DNA of 35,057 nucleotides from contig JAAGZL010000329.1 in NCBI GenBank assembly GCA_024206335.1, positions 1 to 35,057 of the forward strand. Direction: 5' to 3'. Below the pieces are notes generated by a model. The model had not been told where the DNA came from and did not search any database. It saw nothing but the letters and a program-made list of their open reading frames with translations. Shown one piece after another: positions 17,858 through 25,465 of the stretch (its first letter is position 1; each line of letters starts with the position of its first letter). Source of the stretch: Gammaproteobacteria bacterium. GTDB taxonomy: Bacteria > Pseudomonadota > Gammaproteobacteria > Chromatiales > Chromatiaceae. Made by a program: the position numbers and the translations under genes.

Positions 17858-18280
17858 TTATGTGCTGGATGCATCCTGTATGTTGTCGGTCCTACTTAAT
17901 CGCCATTTCCACAACATGCCGCCAAGTATTACCATGCCTGTGCCCAAGGTTACAAATGCCAGGCCTATGCTGGTGGCATGCTCTGACCCTGGAGAAGTGG
18001 CCAGAGAGGCAATGGTAGCCAAGAGCCCAACAATGGCGCAGTGGGTAATCACCTTAGTTTTACTGATGTAGGCCGTGATATATCCGCTTGGAATTGTGGT
18101 AATAATGGCGAATAGAAAACCAGCAGTGTATATCAGGATTTGAATATTCTGTGGTTCAATCGCTTGCCGGTTCTTCATCACTGTCAACCAAGTGGCAGTT
18201 AGAAGAAATGCAAGCTGTGAAACCAGACCTATTATAGTAATGGTCAGGATGCCTGCCACAAGAGCCTTCCAATTAATCAT
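17858..18280 (-). CDS. Four-helix membrane protein of unknown function
   Basis: A 140-residue protein with four hydrophobic segments (about 7-32, 46-72, 79-97 and 105-125) and a polar tail (KWRLSRTDNIQDASST). A positively charged K-rich loop (SKTKVITH) between helices 2 and 3 suggests that side is cytoplasmic. I recognise no family; it is of the size of small DUF membrane proteins. GAGAGG lies 4-9 bases before the ATG at 18280, a good ribosome site. It is divergent from the hybrid kinase gene, and the shared upstream region contains a 12-bp inverted repeat. Confidence 0.68.
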   Translation of the reverse strand: MINWKALVAGILTITIIGLVSQLAFLLTATWLTVMKNRQAIEPQNIQILIYTAGFLFAIITTIPSGYITAYISKTKVITHCAIVGLLATIASLATSPGSEHATSIGLAFVTLGTGMVILGGMLWKWRLSRTDNIQDASST

Positions 18281-18342
18281 CTTTGCCTCTCAAAATGAGT
18301 ACGGTAAAATCTGCCCAGTATGTTGGGGCGTATGGGGTGATT

Positions 18343-18382
18343 ATGTATGTTTCATAGCTACATACAGCACTGAAACATACAT
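18343..18382. promoter_or_regulatory. Perfect 12-bp inverted repeat in a divergent promoter region
   Basis: ATGTATGTTTCA (18343-18354) and TGAAACATACAT (18371-18382) are perfect inverted copies separated by 16 bases. They lie 63 bases upstream of the minus-strand membrane gene and 155 bases upstream of the hybrid kinase. There is no T-run, and the arms are AT-rich, so a protein-binding operator is more likely than a terminator. The binding protein is unknown. Confidence 0.6.
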
Positions 18383-18537
18383 GTTTATATGGATTGAATC
18401 CAGTTTCTAGTAGTGCTGGTGTAGTTTAGTAACTGATTGATAAGGTCATTTGTAATTATTTGCAGTACTGGTGGGTTATGATTATGTGGTACGTGTGCCG
18501 TGACCTGTCACATTAAAATGATTTAATCGGGTAATAA

Positions 18538-20859
18538 ATGAAGCTTCGCACTCATTTCTTTCTGTTTTTGTTTCTGTTTGGGATGGTCCCACTGTTGACA
18601 GCGGTGGCGATCAATCAGCCATTCGTGATGAACAAGCTGGAAATGTTTTACCAGAAGGCCCATGTGCAGAATTTGCGTGCGGATTTTCAGGAGATTGATC
18701 AACATCTTGCCAGTCGTAAGGAGGTGGTCCGCATCCTTGCAAAATTGATGGCGTCTGGAAGGCAGTTTGATGTTGGCCGGGAGCAAACGGCAATGTTTAA
18801 TGGGCGTAAGGATGATTTTGCCGAATTGCTGGATCAAATTTTACGTGATAAGCCGGATATATTTCAGGTCTTATATCTTGATGCGAATGGCGCAGCTGAG
18901 TTCTGGCTGAATCGGTATGCTGAAAGTCGTGAATGGGGTTCGCTGGTAAAAAACCCTGCAGTGCCCCCTCTTGAGATGAGCCGAAAAGCGGCACATATGG
19001 GGCCAGGATCCGTGCTGATGAGTTCGGTGATGTTGCATGAGCGCACCTCTGCGGATGATTCAAGACGCCTGATGACCATGCATCTGTTCTGCCCGGTCAT
19101 GGGTGGGCAGGGAATTCCCAGTGGTGTGATGGTGTTGAATATAGATGTAGGGGCTATGGCTACCGGTTACAAAGACACTCTCTGGGTAAGCAGTAACGGT
19201 AGCTACATCTCTCAGGCCCTGTCTGGGAATAGCACTAGATCTGCATTTGAGGATTTTCCGGGGCTGGAGAGTGTTTTTGCAGAATCAAAGCTGGCGTTGT
19301 GGAAGGAGGGAGGTACGCATATGATCTGGGTCCCTCTGTTTGAAATTGATAAATCAGGTCAGTTATGGGTTGGAAGAAAGGTAGATCCTTCGCCCATGGT
19401 TAAATTTCGCAATGTGGTGTCGCTACGGGTTTTGATCATTATTTTCGCATTGGTTATTTTCGTACTACTGGTGGCGAATTGGTATGCCCGGCGAATTGAT
19501 GGATTTGGATATGAGTTGACCGATGGAATCGGGCGGCTGCTGAAGAATGAGGAGGGTGTTGTATTTGAGTGGCGCGGCCCTCAGGAACTGCACCAGCTTG
19601 GACGTAACCTTAGTTATCTGGCCCAGGCGTATGCCAGTAATGTGCAGGAGGCGCGAGAGCATGCCTCGAAACTGGAGGAGTCCAATCGTTACAAATCTGA
19701 GTTTCTGGCCAATGTCAGCCATGAGCTTAGGACGCCGTTAAACTCGATCCTGCTGTTATCAAAACTGCTGAACGACCCCGATTCTGAGCTGACACCGGAG
19801 CAGGCGGATAAGGCCCGGGTTATCCATGAGGCAGGAATTGACCTGCGATCACTCATTGACAATATCCTCGATCTGTCACGCATTGAGGCGCAGGAGATCA
19901 ATTTTCATCTGCGCCAGTTTGAGATAAAAAAACTAATCAAGGAACTGTTTGGTTTGATGCTGCCACAGTTCGATGCGAAGGGTATTGGGCTGCGGTTCGA
20001 ACAGGAGAGCGATGCCCCGGAGATAATGATTTCAGACCGGGAAAAGATCGGCCAGGTAGTGAAAAACTTTCTCTCAAATGCCCTAAAATTTACGGCGGAG
20101 GGCGACGTGGTTATCCGACTGCACCGAAACGACCGGAATGATGCCAAGGTCCGTCCGGTGGCCATCTCGGTGATCGATACCGGTATCGGTATCCCGGTTC
20201 ACAAGCTAAGCGTGGTGTTTGGTGCCTTCAAGCAAGCGGATGGTTCGACCAGTAGAAGATTTGGTGGAACTGGCCTGGGGTTAAGCATCAGCCGCAATCT
20301 GGCTGAACTGTTAGGTGGGCGCATTGTACTATGGAGTAAGGAGGGGGAGGGTTCGGTATTTACCGTGCTGCTGCCACAAGAACTTGATCAGGCCGGCACT
20401 GCAGTTAAGTATATAGAGGGGCCGTGCCAGGAAGATACACCGGTTAACCAGGAGGTCATGGACGGTGCTGATACTCCCATCTTTGAGCCATGCTGTGTCC
20501 TTATAATGGATAGTGAGATCTCTTGCCTGCTGTCCCTTACACCACTACTAGAGAGCTGGGGGCTGCAGGTAATGGCCGCAGTGGATGCAGAGGAGGCCAT
20601 TGATACACTGAATGATATTGGTTCTTGTGCCCTGGTACTAATGGACCCCATGATGCTGGGGGTGCACGGCTATGGTACGATAAATCGTATGCGCGGAATA
20701 AAAGAGTTTCGAGAAGTTCCGGTAGTAGCGATGATGTCAGAGTTGCCTGCGGAGAAACGCGAGCAAGCCAGAGAGTCCGGTGTCAATGATTTTATAGCAA
20801 AGCCAATCCAGGTGGCAGAACTGCAGCAGATGCTTATGCGTTATCTGAAAACCATATGA
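18538..20859 (+). CDS. Membrane-bound hybrid sensor histidine kinase
   Basis: A 773-residue kinase. TM1 is at about 6-25, with an extracytoplasmic Cache-like sensor (26-292, with the VLYLDANGAAEFWLNRY segment typical of such folds) and TM2 at 295-315. A HAMP-like/coiled linker is followed by HisKA with the phosphorylated His395 (FLANVSHELRTPLNS) and an HATPase (N box NFLSNALKFTA at 510-520; G1 DTGIGIP; G2 GGTGLGLS). A C-terminal receiver domain (about 653-773) has phospho-acceptor Asp703 (LMDPMM) and Lys755. Its first acidic pocket is LIMDSE, so one of the usual two acidic residues is missing. The next gene, a REC-PAS protein, overlaps by 4 bases (ATGA). Signal and output are unknown. Confidence 0.93.
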   Translation: MKLRTHFFLFLFLFGMVPLLTAVAINQPFVMNKLEMFYQKAHVQNLRADFQEIDQHLASRKEVVRILAKLMASGRQFDVGREQTAMFNGRKDDFAELLDQILRDKPDIFQVLYLDANGAAEFWLNRYAESREWGSLVKNPAVPPLEMSRKAAHMGPGSVLMSSVMLHERTSADDSRRLMTMHLFCPVMGGQGIPSGVMVLNIDVGAMATGYKDTLWVSSNGSYISQALSGNSTRSAFEDFPGLESVFAESKLALWKEGGTHMIWVPLFEIDKSGQLWVGRKVDPSPMVKFRNVVSLRVLIIIFALVIFVLLVANWYARRIDGFGYELTDGIGRLLKNEEGVVFEWRGPQELHQLGRNLSYLAQAYASNVQEAREHASKLEESNRYKSEFLANVSHELRTPLNSILLLSKLLNDPDSELTPEQADKARVIHEAGIDLRSLIDNILDLSRIEAQEINFHLRQFEIKKLIKELFGLMLPQFDAKGIGLRFEQESDAPEIMISDREKIGQVVKNFLSNALKFTAEGDVVIRLHRNDRNDAKVRPVAISVIDTGIGIPVHKLSVVFGAFKQADGSTSRRFGGTGLGLSISRNLAELLGGRIVLWSKEGEGSVFTVLLPQELDQAGTAVKYIEGPCQEDTPVNQEVMDGADTPIFEPCCVLIMDSEISCLLSLTPLLESWGLQVMAAVDAEEAIDTLNDIGSCALVLMDPMMLGVHGYGTINRMRGIKEFREVPVVAMMSELPAEKREQARESGVNDFIAKPIQVAELQQMLMRYLKTI

Positions 20860-21728
20860 CAAAGAAATACGCCAGCTTTAAACTGCTCATTGTTGATGAT
20901 AATGAGCATAATCTTTTCAGCCTGCGAACTCTGATAGAGAAGCATGTGGCGGCTGAGGTTTTTGAGGCATCATCCGGGCAGGTCGCCCTGGATATTGCTC
21001 TGAGTGAGCCCAGGATAGATCTGATTATACTGGATGTGCAGATGCCTGAGATGGATGGGTTTCAGACTGCATCCATGCTGAAGATACGCAAAAAGACCCA
21101 GGACATTCCCATCATATTTTTAACCGCAGCCTTCAAGACCGAAGAGTTCCAGAAAAAAGGCTACGACGTGGGAGCGGTGGATTATCTGCTGAAACCGATT
21201 GACGACAACCAGCTGATTAATAAGATCTGCTCAAGTTTCAGATTGATAGAAAAAGAACGTGAGTTGAATCAAATTCTGGAAACCAAGGTGGCGGAGCGTA
21301 CCGCGGAGCTCGCCAGAGAGAAACGACATATCGAAAATATCTATCAGCATATGGGAGAGGCCTTGTTGATGCTGGATATGGAGGGGTTGATTACTTTAGT
21401 TAACCCCGCGGCATGCCATATGCTCAACTACACCAGCGATGCGTTGATTGGCATGAGTGTAGGAGACGTGTTTGAAGAGGAGGAGCCAGAGCAGGCTCAG
21501 GCCTTCTTTGGTACCTGGCTGGAGGCGCTGATCATGGCTGGCGCCCTGAAACGGATTGACGCCTGCTTTATCGCCAGAGACGGGCGCCGGGTTCCAATAC
21601 TGTTTTCCCGTACTGCGCTGCGTGATGATGCTGGAGATGTCTGTGGCATCATATGTATTGCCAAAGATATGACTGGGTATGTAAAAGAGGGGCAGGGAGA
21701 AGCCATTGACTCAGAACTGTCTGATTAG
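20856..21728 (+). CDS. Response regulator with REC and PAS domains, no known output domain
   Basis: A 290-residue cytoplasmic protein. The receiver domain (1-125) is complete: acid pair Asp14-Asp15, phospho-acceptor Asp60 (IILDVQMPEMDG), Thr90, and Lys113 (LLKPID). A coiled coil (about 125-155: LNQILETKVAERTAELAREK) leads to a PAS domain (about 155-270). It ends there: there is no GGDEF, EAL, HD-GYP, kinase or DNA-binding domain, which such REC-PAS proteins often carry. It overlaps the hybrid kinase gene by 4 bases, so it is the probable partner. It could act as a phosphorelay intermediate or a protein-binding adaptor. Confidence 0.88.
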   Translation: MTKKYASFKLLIVDDNEHNLFSLRTLIEKHVAAEVFEASSGQVALDIALSEPRIDLIILDVQMPEMDGFQTASMLKIRKKTQDIPIIFLTAAFKTEEFQKKGYDVGAVDYLLKPIDDNQLINKICSSFRLIEKERELNQILETKVAERTAELAREKRHIENIYQHMGEALLMLDMEGLITLVNPAACHMLNYTSDALIGMSVGDVFEEEEPEQAQAFFGTWLEALIMAGALKRIDACFIARDGRRVPILFSRTALRDDAGDVCGIICIAKDMTGYVKEGQGEAIDSELSD

Positions 21729-21842
21729 CTTATTGGTGAAGGCGAGCCATATTTTTTATTAAGGTGGCAAGGCGGCGTTTCTGTTATAGGGGATTATCAG
21801 AGGCTTGCGAGATTGATAGAATTAGATTGGAGATTGTTAACT

Positions 21843-22172
21843 ATGCAGAATGATGATGATTCAGAAATTCCAGGGGAAGATGTAACGCTTACAGCCAATG
21901 TGCTTAAAGCTATGGCGCATCCGCTGCGTTGGAAGATACTGTGTTCCCTGGGTGATAACGAGCTTTCAGTGGGTGAGATCGTGGAGAAGGCCGGAACTTC
22001 TCAGAGTAATATATCGCAACATCTTGAGCAGTTGCGGAACAAGAATATTGTGGTATCCAGGCGTGATGCCAACAGAATTTTCTATAGCGTGCGTAATGAA
22101 GAGTTGTTAAAGCTGATTGGAACCATGCGCACAGTTCTCTGTCGTGCGAATCTTGACGATTTCTACACCTAA
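21843..22172 (+). CDS. ArsR-family regulator of the BigR/SqrR/YgaV persulfide-sensor type
   Basis: A 109-residue winged-helix repressor. The DNA-binding core is LKAMAHPLRWKIL..ELSVGEI and the recognition helix QSNISQHLEQLR; the wing is VVSRRDANRIFYSV. It lacks the metal-binding ELCVCDL cysteines of ArsR/SmtB. Instead it has exactly two cysteines, Cys34 (KILCSLGD) and Cys100 (RTVLC). These match the positions of the dithiol in BigR, SqrR and YgaV, which form a tri- or tetrasulfide bridge with reactive sulfur species. The ATG at 21843 has GGAG about 10 bases upstream; an in-frame TTG at 21813 lacks one. The downstream TauE/SafE permease is a typical target of such regulators. Sulfur sensing is inference from residue positions. 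Confidence 0.85.
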   Translation: MQNDDDSEIPGEDVTLTANVLKAMAHPLRWKILCSLGDNELSVGEIVEKAGTSQSNISQHLEQLRNKNIVVSRRDANRIFYSVRNEELLKLIGTMRTVLCRANLDDFYT

Positions 22173-22302
22173 TCACGGCAACAGATGGCCATCGGCTATG
22201 CCGGTTGTCATCGCCGCTGATGGCAGCTATACATCAGCTTGGTAGAGAACGCGCGTCGTCGTTTGTATCCATCAGGCTCGCCGGCAATAGGGTTACTTCG
22301 CA

Positions 22303-23076
22303 ATGCCTGAACCTTCGATAATGCTGCTGCTGTTTCTGGCTGGGGTCCTGGCTGGGGTTAGTAATGCGGTGGCCGGTGGCGGAACATTTTTTACCTTCCC
22401 GGTATTTCTCAGTGCTGGTATTCCACCCGTTGTGGCCAATGCCTCAAATGCTGTCGCTGTCTGGCCGGGACACGCCTTGGCTGCGTTTGGTTATAGGCGT
22501 GAACTGCGTGATTTTTCCCATACGGTAAAAGGATCGATTGCCATAGCCATGCTAGGTGGCGTGACAGGGGCGCTGTTGCTTGCCTACATGGGAAACAGGG
22601 CATTCTCCATGCTGATTCCTTTTCTGATCCTGTTTGCCACTCTTCTGTTTGTGTTGGGTAAGGGTATTAATTGATGGGTTGATCGTCATACTGCTGTTGA
22701 CTCAACAGAACATCCCGGTCTGGTAACCAGGGTGGTTGAGTTTTTTATTGCACTCTATGGTGGGTTCTTTGGAGCGGGGCTTGGTATTATGCTGATGGGT
22801 GGTCTGTTTATGTTGTGGGTGCATGATATTCAGACCAACAATGCCTTGAAAAATCTTCTTGGCGCTATTGTGACAGCAGTCTCAGTTCTGGTGCTGAGCC
22901 TGTCAGGTCTGGTGTCATAGCCCCACACCATGTTTGCATTTGCCGGGGCGGTGCTTGGTGGCATTCTGGGAGTGCCAGTTGCGCGACTCATACCGGATGT
23001 TTGGTTAAAATGTCTGGTGATAACAGTTGGCACGGTTTTGAGTGTCTACTATTTTGTAGAGTATTATGCAGGATAA
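22303..23076 (+). pseudogene. TauE/SafE (TSUP) sulfite-exporter-family permease, interrupted by two in-frame stops
   Basis: The frame starting at ATG 22303 would encode 257 residues with the helix pattern and motifs of TSUP permeases, which move sulfite or other small sulfur or organic anions out of the cell: AGVSNAVAGGGTFFTFPV near the N-terminus, GGFFGAGLGIM, and NNALKNLLGAIV. It is broken by TGA (22672-22674, after LGKGIN) and TAG (22918-22920, after SGLVS). The frame does not shift, and the protein continues through both stops to a TAA at 23074-23076. Homologues typically have Arg at the first place and Trp at the second (GLV.WPHT), so single transitions CGA to TGA and TGG to TAG would explain both. 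It follows the ArsR regulator. Sequencing error and readthrough are alternatives. Confidence 0.85.
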
Positions 23077-23159
23077 GATATCAGAAGATGCTGGTTAGGT
23101 TTGCGAGTGTCGTGCATGAATATACCAGATTTTTCAGTAGGTAATAGGCTCGGATTATT

Positions 23160-24080
23160 ATGGCAAAATCAGTATTTACCATTTCAGATGGAAGCAAGGT
23201 AACCTCCGAATCTACGGAAGAGAAGGAGCGGCGGGAGACCGGCGGATTTGCGGTCAAGGATTTTATTAATCAGATAGAAGATGATCTGCGCAATGATCGG
23301 CTGAAGCTTCCTACCATGCCAACTGTGGCCATTGAAGCGCTGATGGTGATAAACGACTGTAACAGCTCCGCCAATAATCTGGTAAAGGTGGTGTCAAAAG
23401 ATACCTCTCTTACGGCGCGACTCATCAGGTATGCCAATAGTCCGCTGTATTATGGCCGTACCTACAAGGTCACAACCATTAAGCAGGCCGTAACCGGCAT
23501 TGGCTTCCAAAAGGTCAAGAATGCGATCTACTCTGTTTCCATGCGTGAGGTATTTAAGACCTCGAAGGTGAGTATTCAGCGGCGTATGGATGATCTGTGG
23601 GAGCACTCGGTAAAGGTTGGGGCCTATGCTGTAGCACAGGCCAGATCACAGCCTGATCTTGACCCAGACGTGGCCCTGGTAGCCGGCTTGATCCATGATA
23701 TTGGCAAGATACCGCTATTGATCAAGGCTTGTGATCATGAGGTGCTGGTCAAGAACGAGGAGTATCTGGATCGTCTGCTGGAAAAACTGCATACGGGCCT
23801 GGGGAAGGCCATCCTGAAATCATGGGAGTTTGATCCCTCCCTGGTGGAGGTGGCGGCAGAACATGAAGATCTGGGGCGTCAGCCGCAGGATGACCGACCG
23901 GACTATGTGGATCTAATTCAGGTGGCAAACATCATGGCGTACGAGGGGACGCAACACCCTCTGGCGCAGGTGGATCGAAGCCAGGTTAGAGCATTTCAAC
24001 GCTTGGGGATTGTTACTGGAGCAGATGAGAATGCGGAGGTTGCTGCTGATGCAGGTGGGGTTGAGGAGATGCTGTTTTAA
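23160..24080 (+). CDS. HDOD-domain protein
   Basis: A 306-residue cytoplasmic protein. A polar N-terminus (about 1-40) precedes an HDOD domain (about 45-255): LPTMPTVAIEALMVINDCN, LTARLIRYANSPLYYG, then IKQAVTGIGFQKVKN. The segment GLIHDIGKIPLL contains an HD pair, but the full HD-hydrolase residues are not evident, as usual for HDOD. Such proteins are regulators associated with signal transduction and cyclic-di-GMP or stress responses; the direct biochemical role is not known. The ATG at 23160 has no strong Shine-Dalgarno. It lies downstream of the broken permease gene, probably with its own promoter. Confidence 0.88.
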   Translation: MAKSVFTISDGSKVTSESTEEKERRETGGFAVKDFINQIEDDLRNDRLKLPTMPTVAIEALMVINDCNSSANNLVKVVSKDTSLTARLIRYANSPLYYGRTYKVTTIKQAVTGIGFQKVKNAIYSVSMREVFKTSKVSIQRRMDDLWEHSVKVGAYAVAQARSQPDLDPDVALVAGLIHDIGKIPLLIKACDHEVLVKNEEYLDRLLEKLHTGLGKAILKSWEFDPSLVEVAAEHEDLGRQPQDDRPDYVDLIQVANIMAYEGTQHPLAQVDRSQVRAFQRLGIVTGADENAEVAADAGGVEEMLF

Positions 24081-24546
24081 TCTGTACAAATCTGTACAAG
24101 AACTGTCAGTTTGCAAATCAAGTTTTGATATTATCTGACAATTGCTACACCAAAAATACAGACACAAATAAAACTCAAGCAAGTTTCTTTTCTGTGACCA
24201 TTTCTGCCCTTTTGGGCTTGAGATCAATGGCCAAACATACACAGTAATCATTTACGTAATGAAAGTTAATGCCCATGCAAACAGTCAATATGTTTGACAT
24301 GACGGGGCAGCTCATGGAGCCTGGTAAAGATCCAGGTCCGATGATTTTAGCTTCAAATAGCGTTTTCTCGAGTGTGCCACTAGCGCCGCACCATCCGTTG
24401 ACTCAGGTGGCACTGTACAAACTTAAAGGCATCGCCCTATACTGCGGGGGCTTCTACCTTGTGCCTCCAGATGTGCTGGCCCCGTGACACCGACTCACCA
24501 GAACAAGGTCTCAGGTCTAACTTCCCAATTGCGACGATCCAACCAG
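24081..24546. other. Spacer without a convincing gene
   Basis: It begins with a direct repeat (AATCTGTAC at 24079 and about 24089) and AT-rich sequence. It then has a long-range inverted match, CTCAAGC (24174-24180) with GCTTGAG (24216-24222). A 72-codon plus-strand frame (24269-24487) has no ribosome site and no recognisable family; I do not call it a gene. Confidence 0.45.
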
Positions 24547-24918
24547 TCACCAGCCTGTGCCGTGACCGACGCAGGTGCCCCCGTTCTCATCCGCGGTTGT
24601 ACTGTCCGCGCAGGTGGTAGCCATAAACGTGGCTGTTGCCGCTGAATTGTTCCCGGGCCCGGTCGAACCCGTCAGGTCCGCCCCTATAAAGGAAGCGTCG
24701 TCGAAGTTAACGCCGCTCAAGTTGGCGTTTCTCAGGTTCGCCATAATGTTCATGCCGCTGAAGTCTTCGCCGGAGTAGTCGCAACCGCTGAAGTCGCCGT
24801 CCAGACTCAAGCTGGCGGCGTCGTCTCCATTTCGCAAGCAGCCATCCTGTGCAAGGCCAGTGATCGGGACAATCATTAGAACAGCCGTGAGTATCGCCAG
24901 ATTAATCGAGTATTTCAT
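24547..24918 (-). CDS. Secreted pentapeptide-repeat protein
   Basis: A 123-residue protein from the ATG at 24918, which has a strong AAGGAG 8 bases upstream. A signal peptide (MKYSINLAILTAVLMIVPITGLAQ, likely cleaved before DGC) precedes about six pentapeptide units (LSLDGDFSGCDYSGEDFSGMN, then NLRNANLSGVNFDDA) and a Thr/Gly-rich tail with Cys residues (TTCADSTTADENGGTCVGHG) that could form disulfides. The protein is probably periplasmic or outer. The same frame is open 55 codons further to an ATG at 25083, which has its own AAGGAG and a second signal-like N-terminus. Which start is used is open; I choose the inner one. Function unknown. Confidence 0.7.
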   Translation of the reverse strand: MKYSINLAILTAVLMIVPITGLAQDGCLRNGDDAASLSLDGDFSGCDYSGEDFSGMNIMANLRNANLSGVNFDDASFIGADLTGSTGPGNNSAATATFMATTCADSTTADENGGTCVGHGTGW

Positions 24919-25083
24919 CAACTCTTCTCCTTGGGTCACTTCGGGATAGAAAGAATGGGTGTCTCCCCCATTACTTAGGGATAGGAATTTGCTTTTAGCA
25001 GATGCAGCGCTCGGCAACATCAACAGCCCCAAACTACCAGCTATCATCCGTTTTACATAATCCCAGTTATCCATAACCGCCAT

Positions 25084-25465
25084 TTCTGCTGCTCCTTTCT
25101 TCTACTTTGATTCCTTACCGAAAAATATCACTTATTCTGCGCTTGTTTTCAAGCACCAACACGGCATAGCAGCTACTGGCAACCCTACCCAGGAGATAAT
25201 GGCTCAGGCAATATCGGGAACAGGATGATAGGTTTAGGTTAAGGTGCTGGATTTCTTTTGGTCCGTTTTATGCCGTTTTATGCCGTTTTTTACCGGTACA
25301 ACAAGCCTTGCATACTGTCTGCTTTTGAGAAGAAGGTCCAGGACTGCGTTGTCAGACGAACGTTAAACCAATTTTGGTGAATGCCAGATCATGTTTGAGC
25401 TACTACACTTAATCATCCCCATCTATTGTTGTGGTTGGCTCTCTACCCTGTAGGCAGCAAACGGG
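25084..25465. other. Spacer with three tandem 10-base units
   Basis: No gene is seen in this 382-base gap between two minus-strand genes. At 25261-25290 the units GTCCGTTTTA, TGCCGTTTTA and TGCCGTTTTT follow each other, a near-perfect 10-base tandem repeat with one-helical-turn spacing. It lies downstream of the formate dehydrogenase genes and about 180 bases upstream of the start (25083) of the pentapeptide gene, so it could be a binding site for that gene. No intrinsic terminator is clear. Confidence 0.5.

Noticed and set aside
24269-24487. 72-codon plus-strand frame in the spacer after the HDOD gene
   Set aside because: No ribosome-binding site, no recognisable motif and irregular composition; chance frame is more likely.
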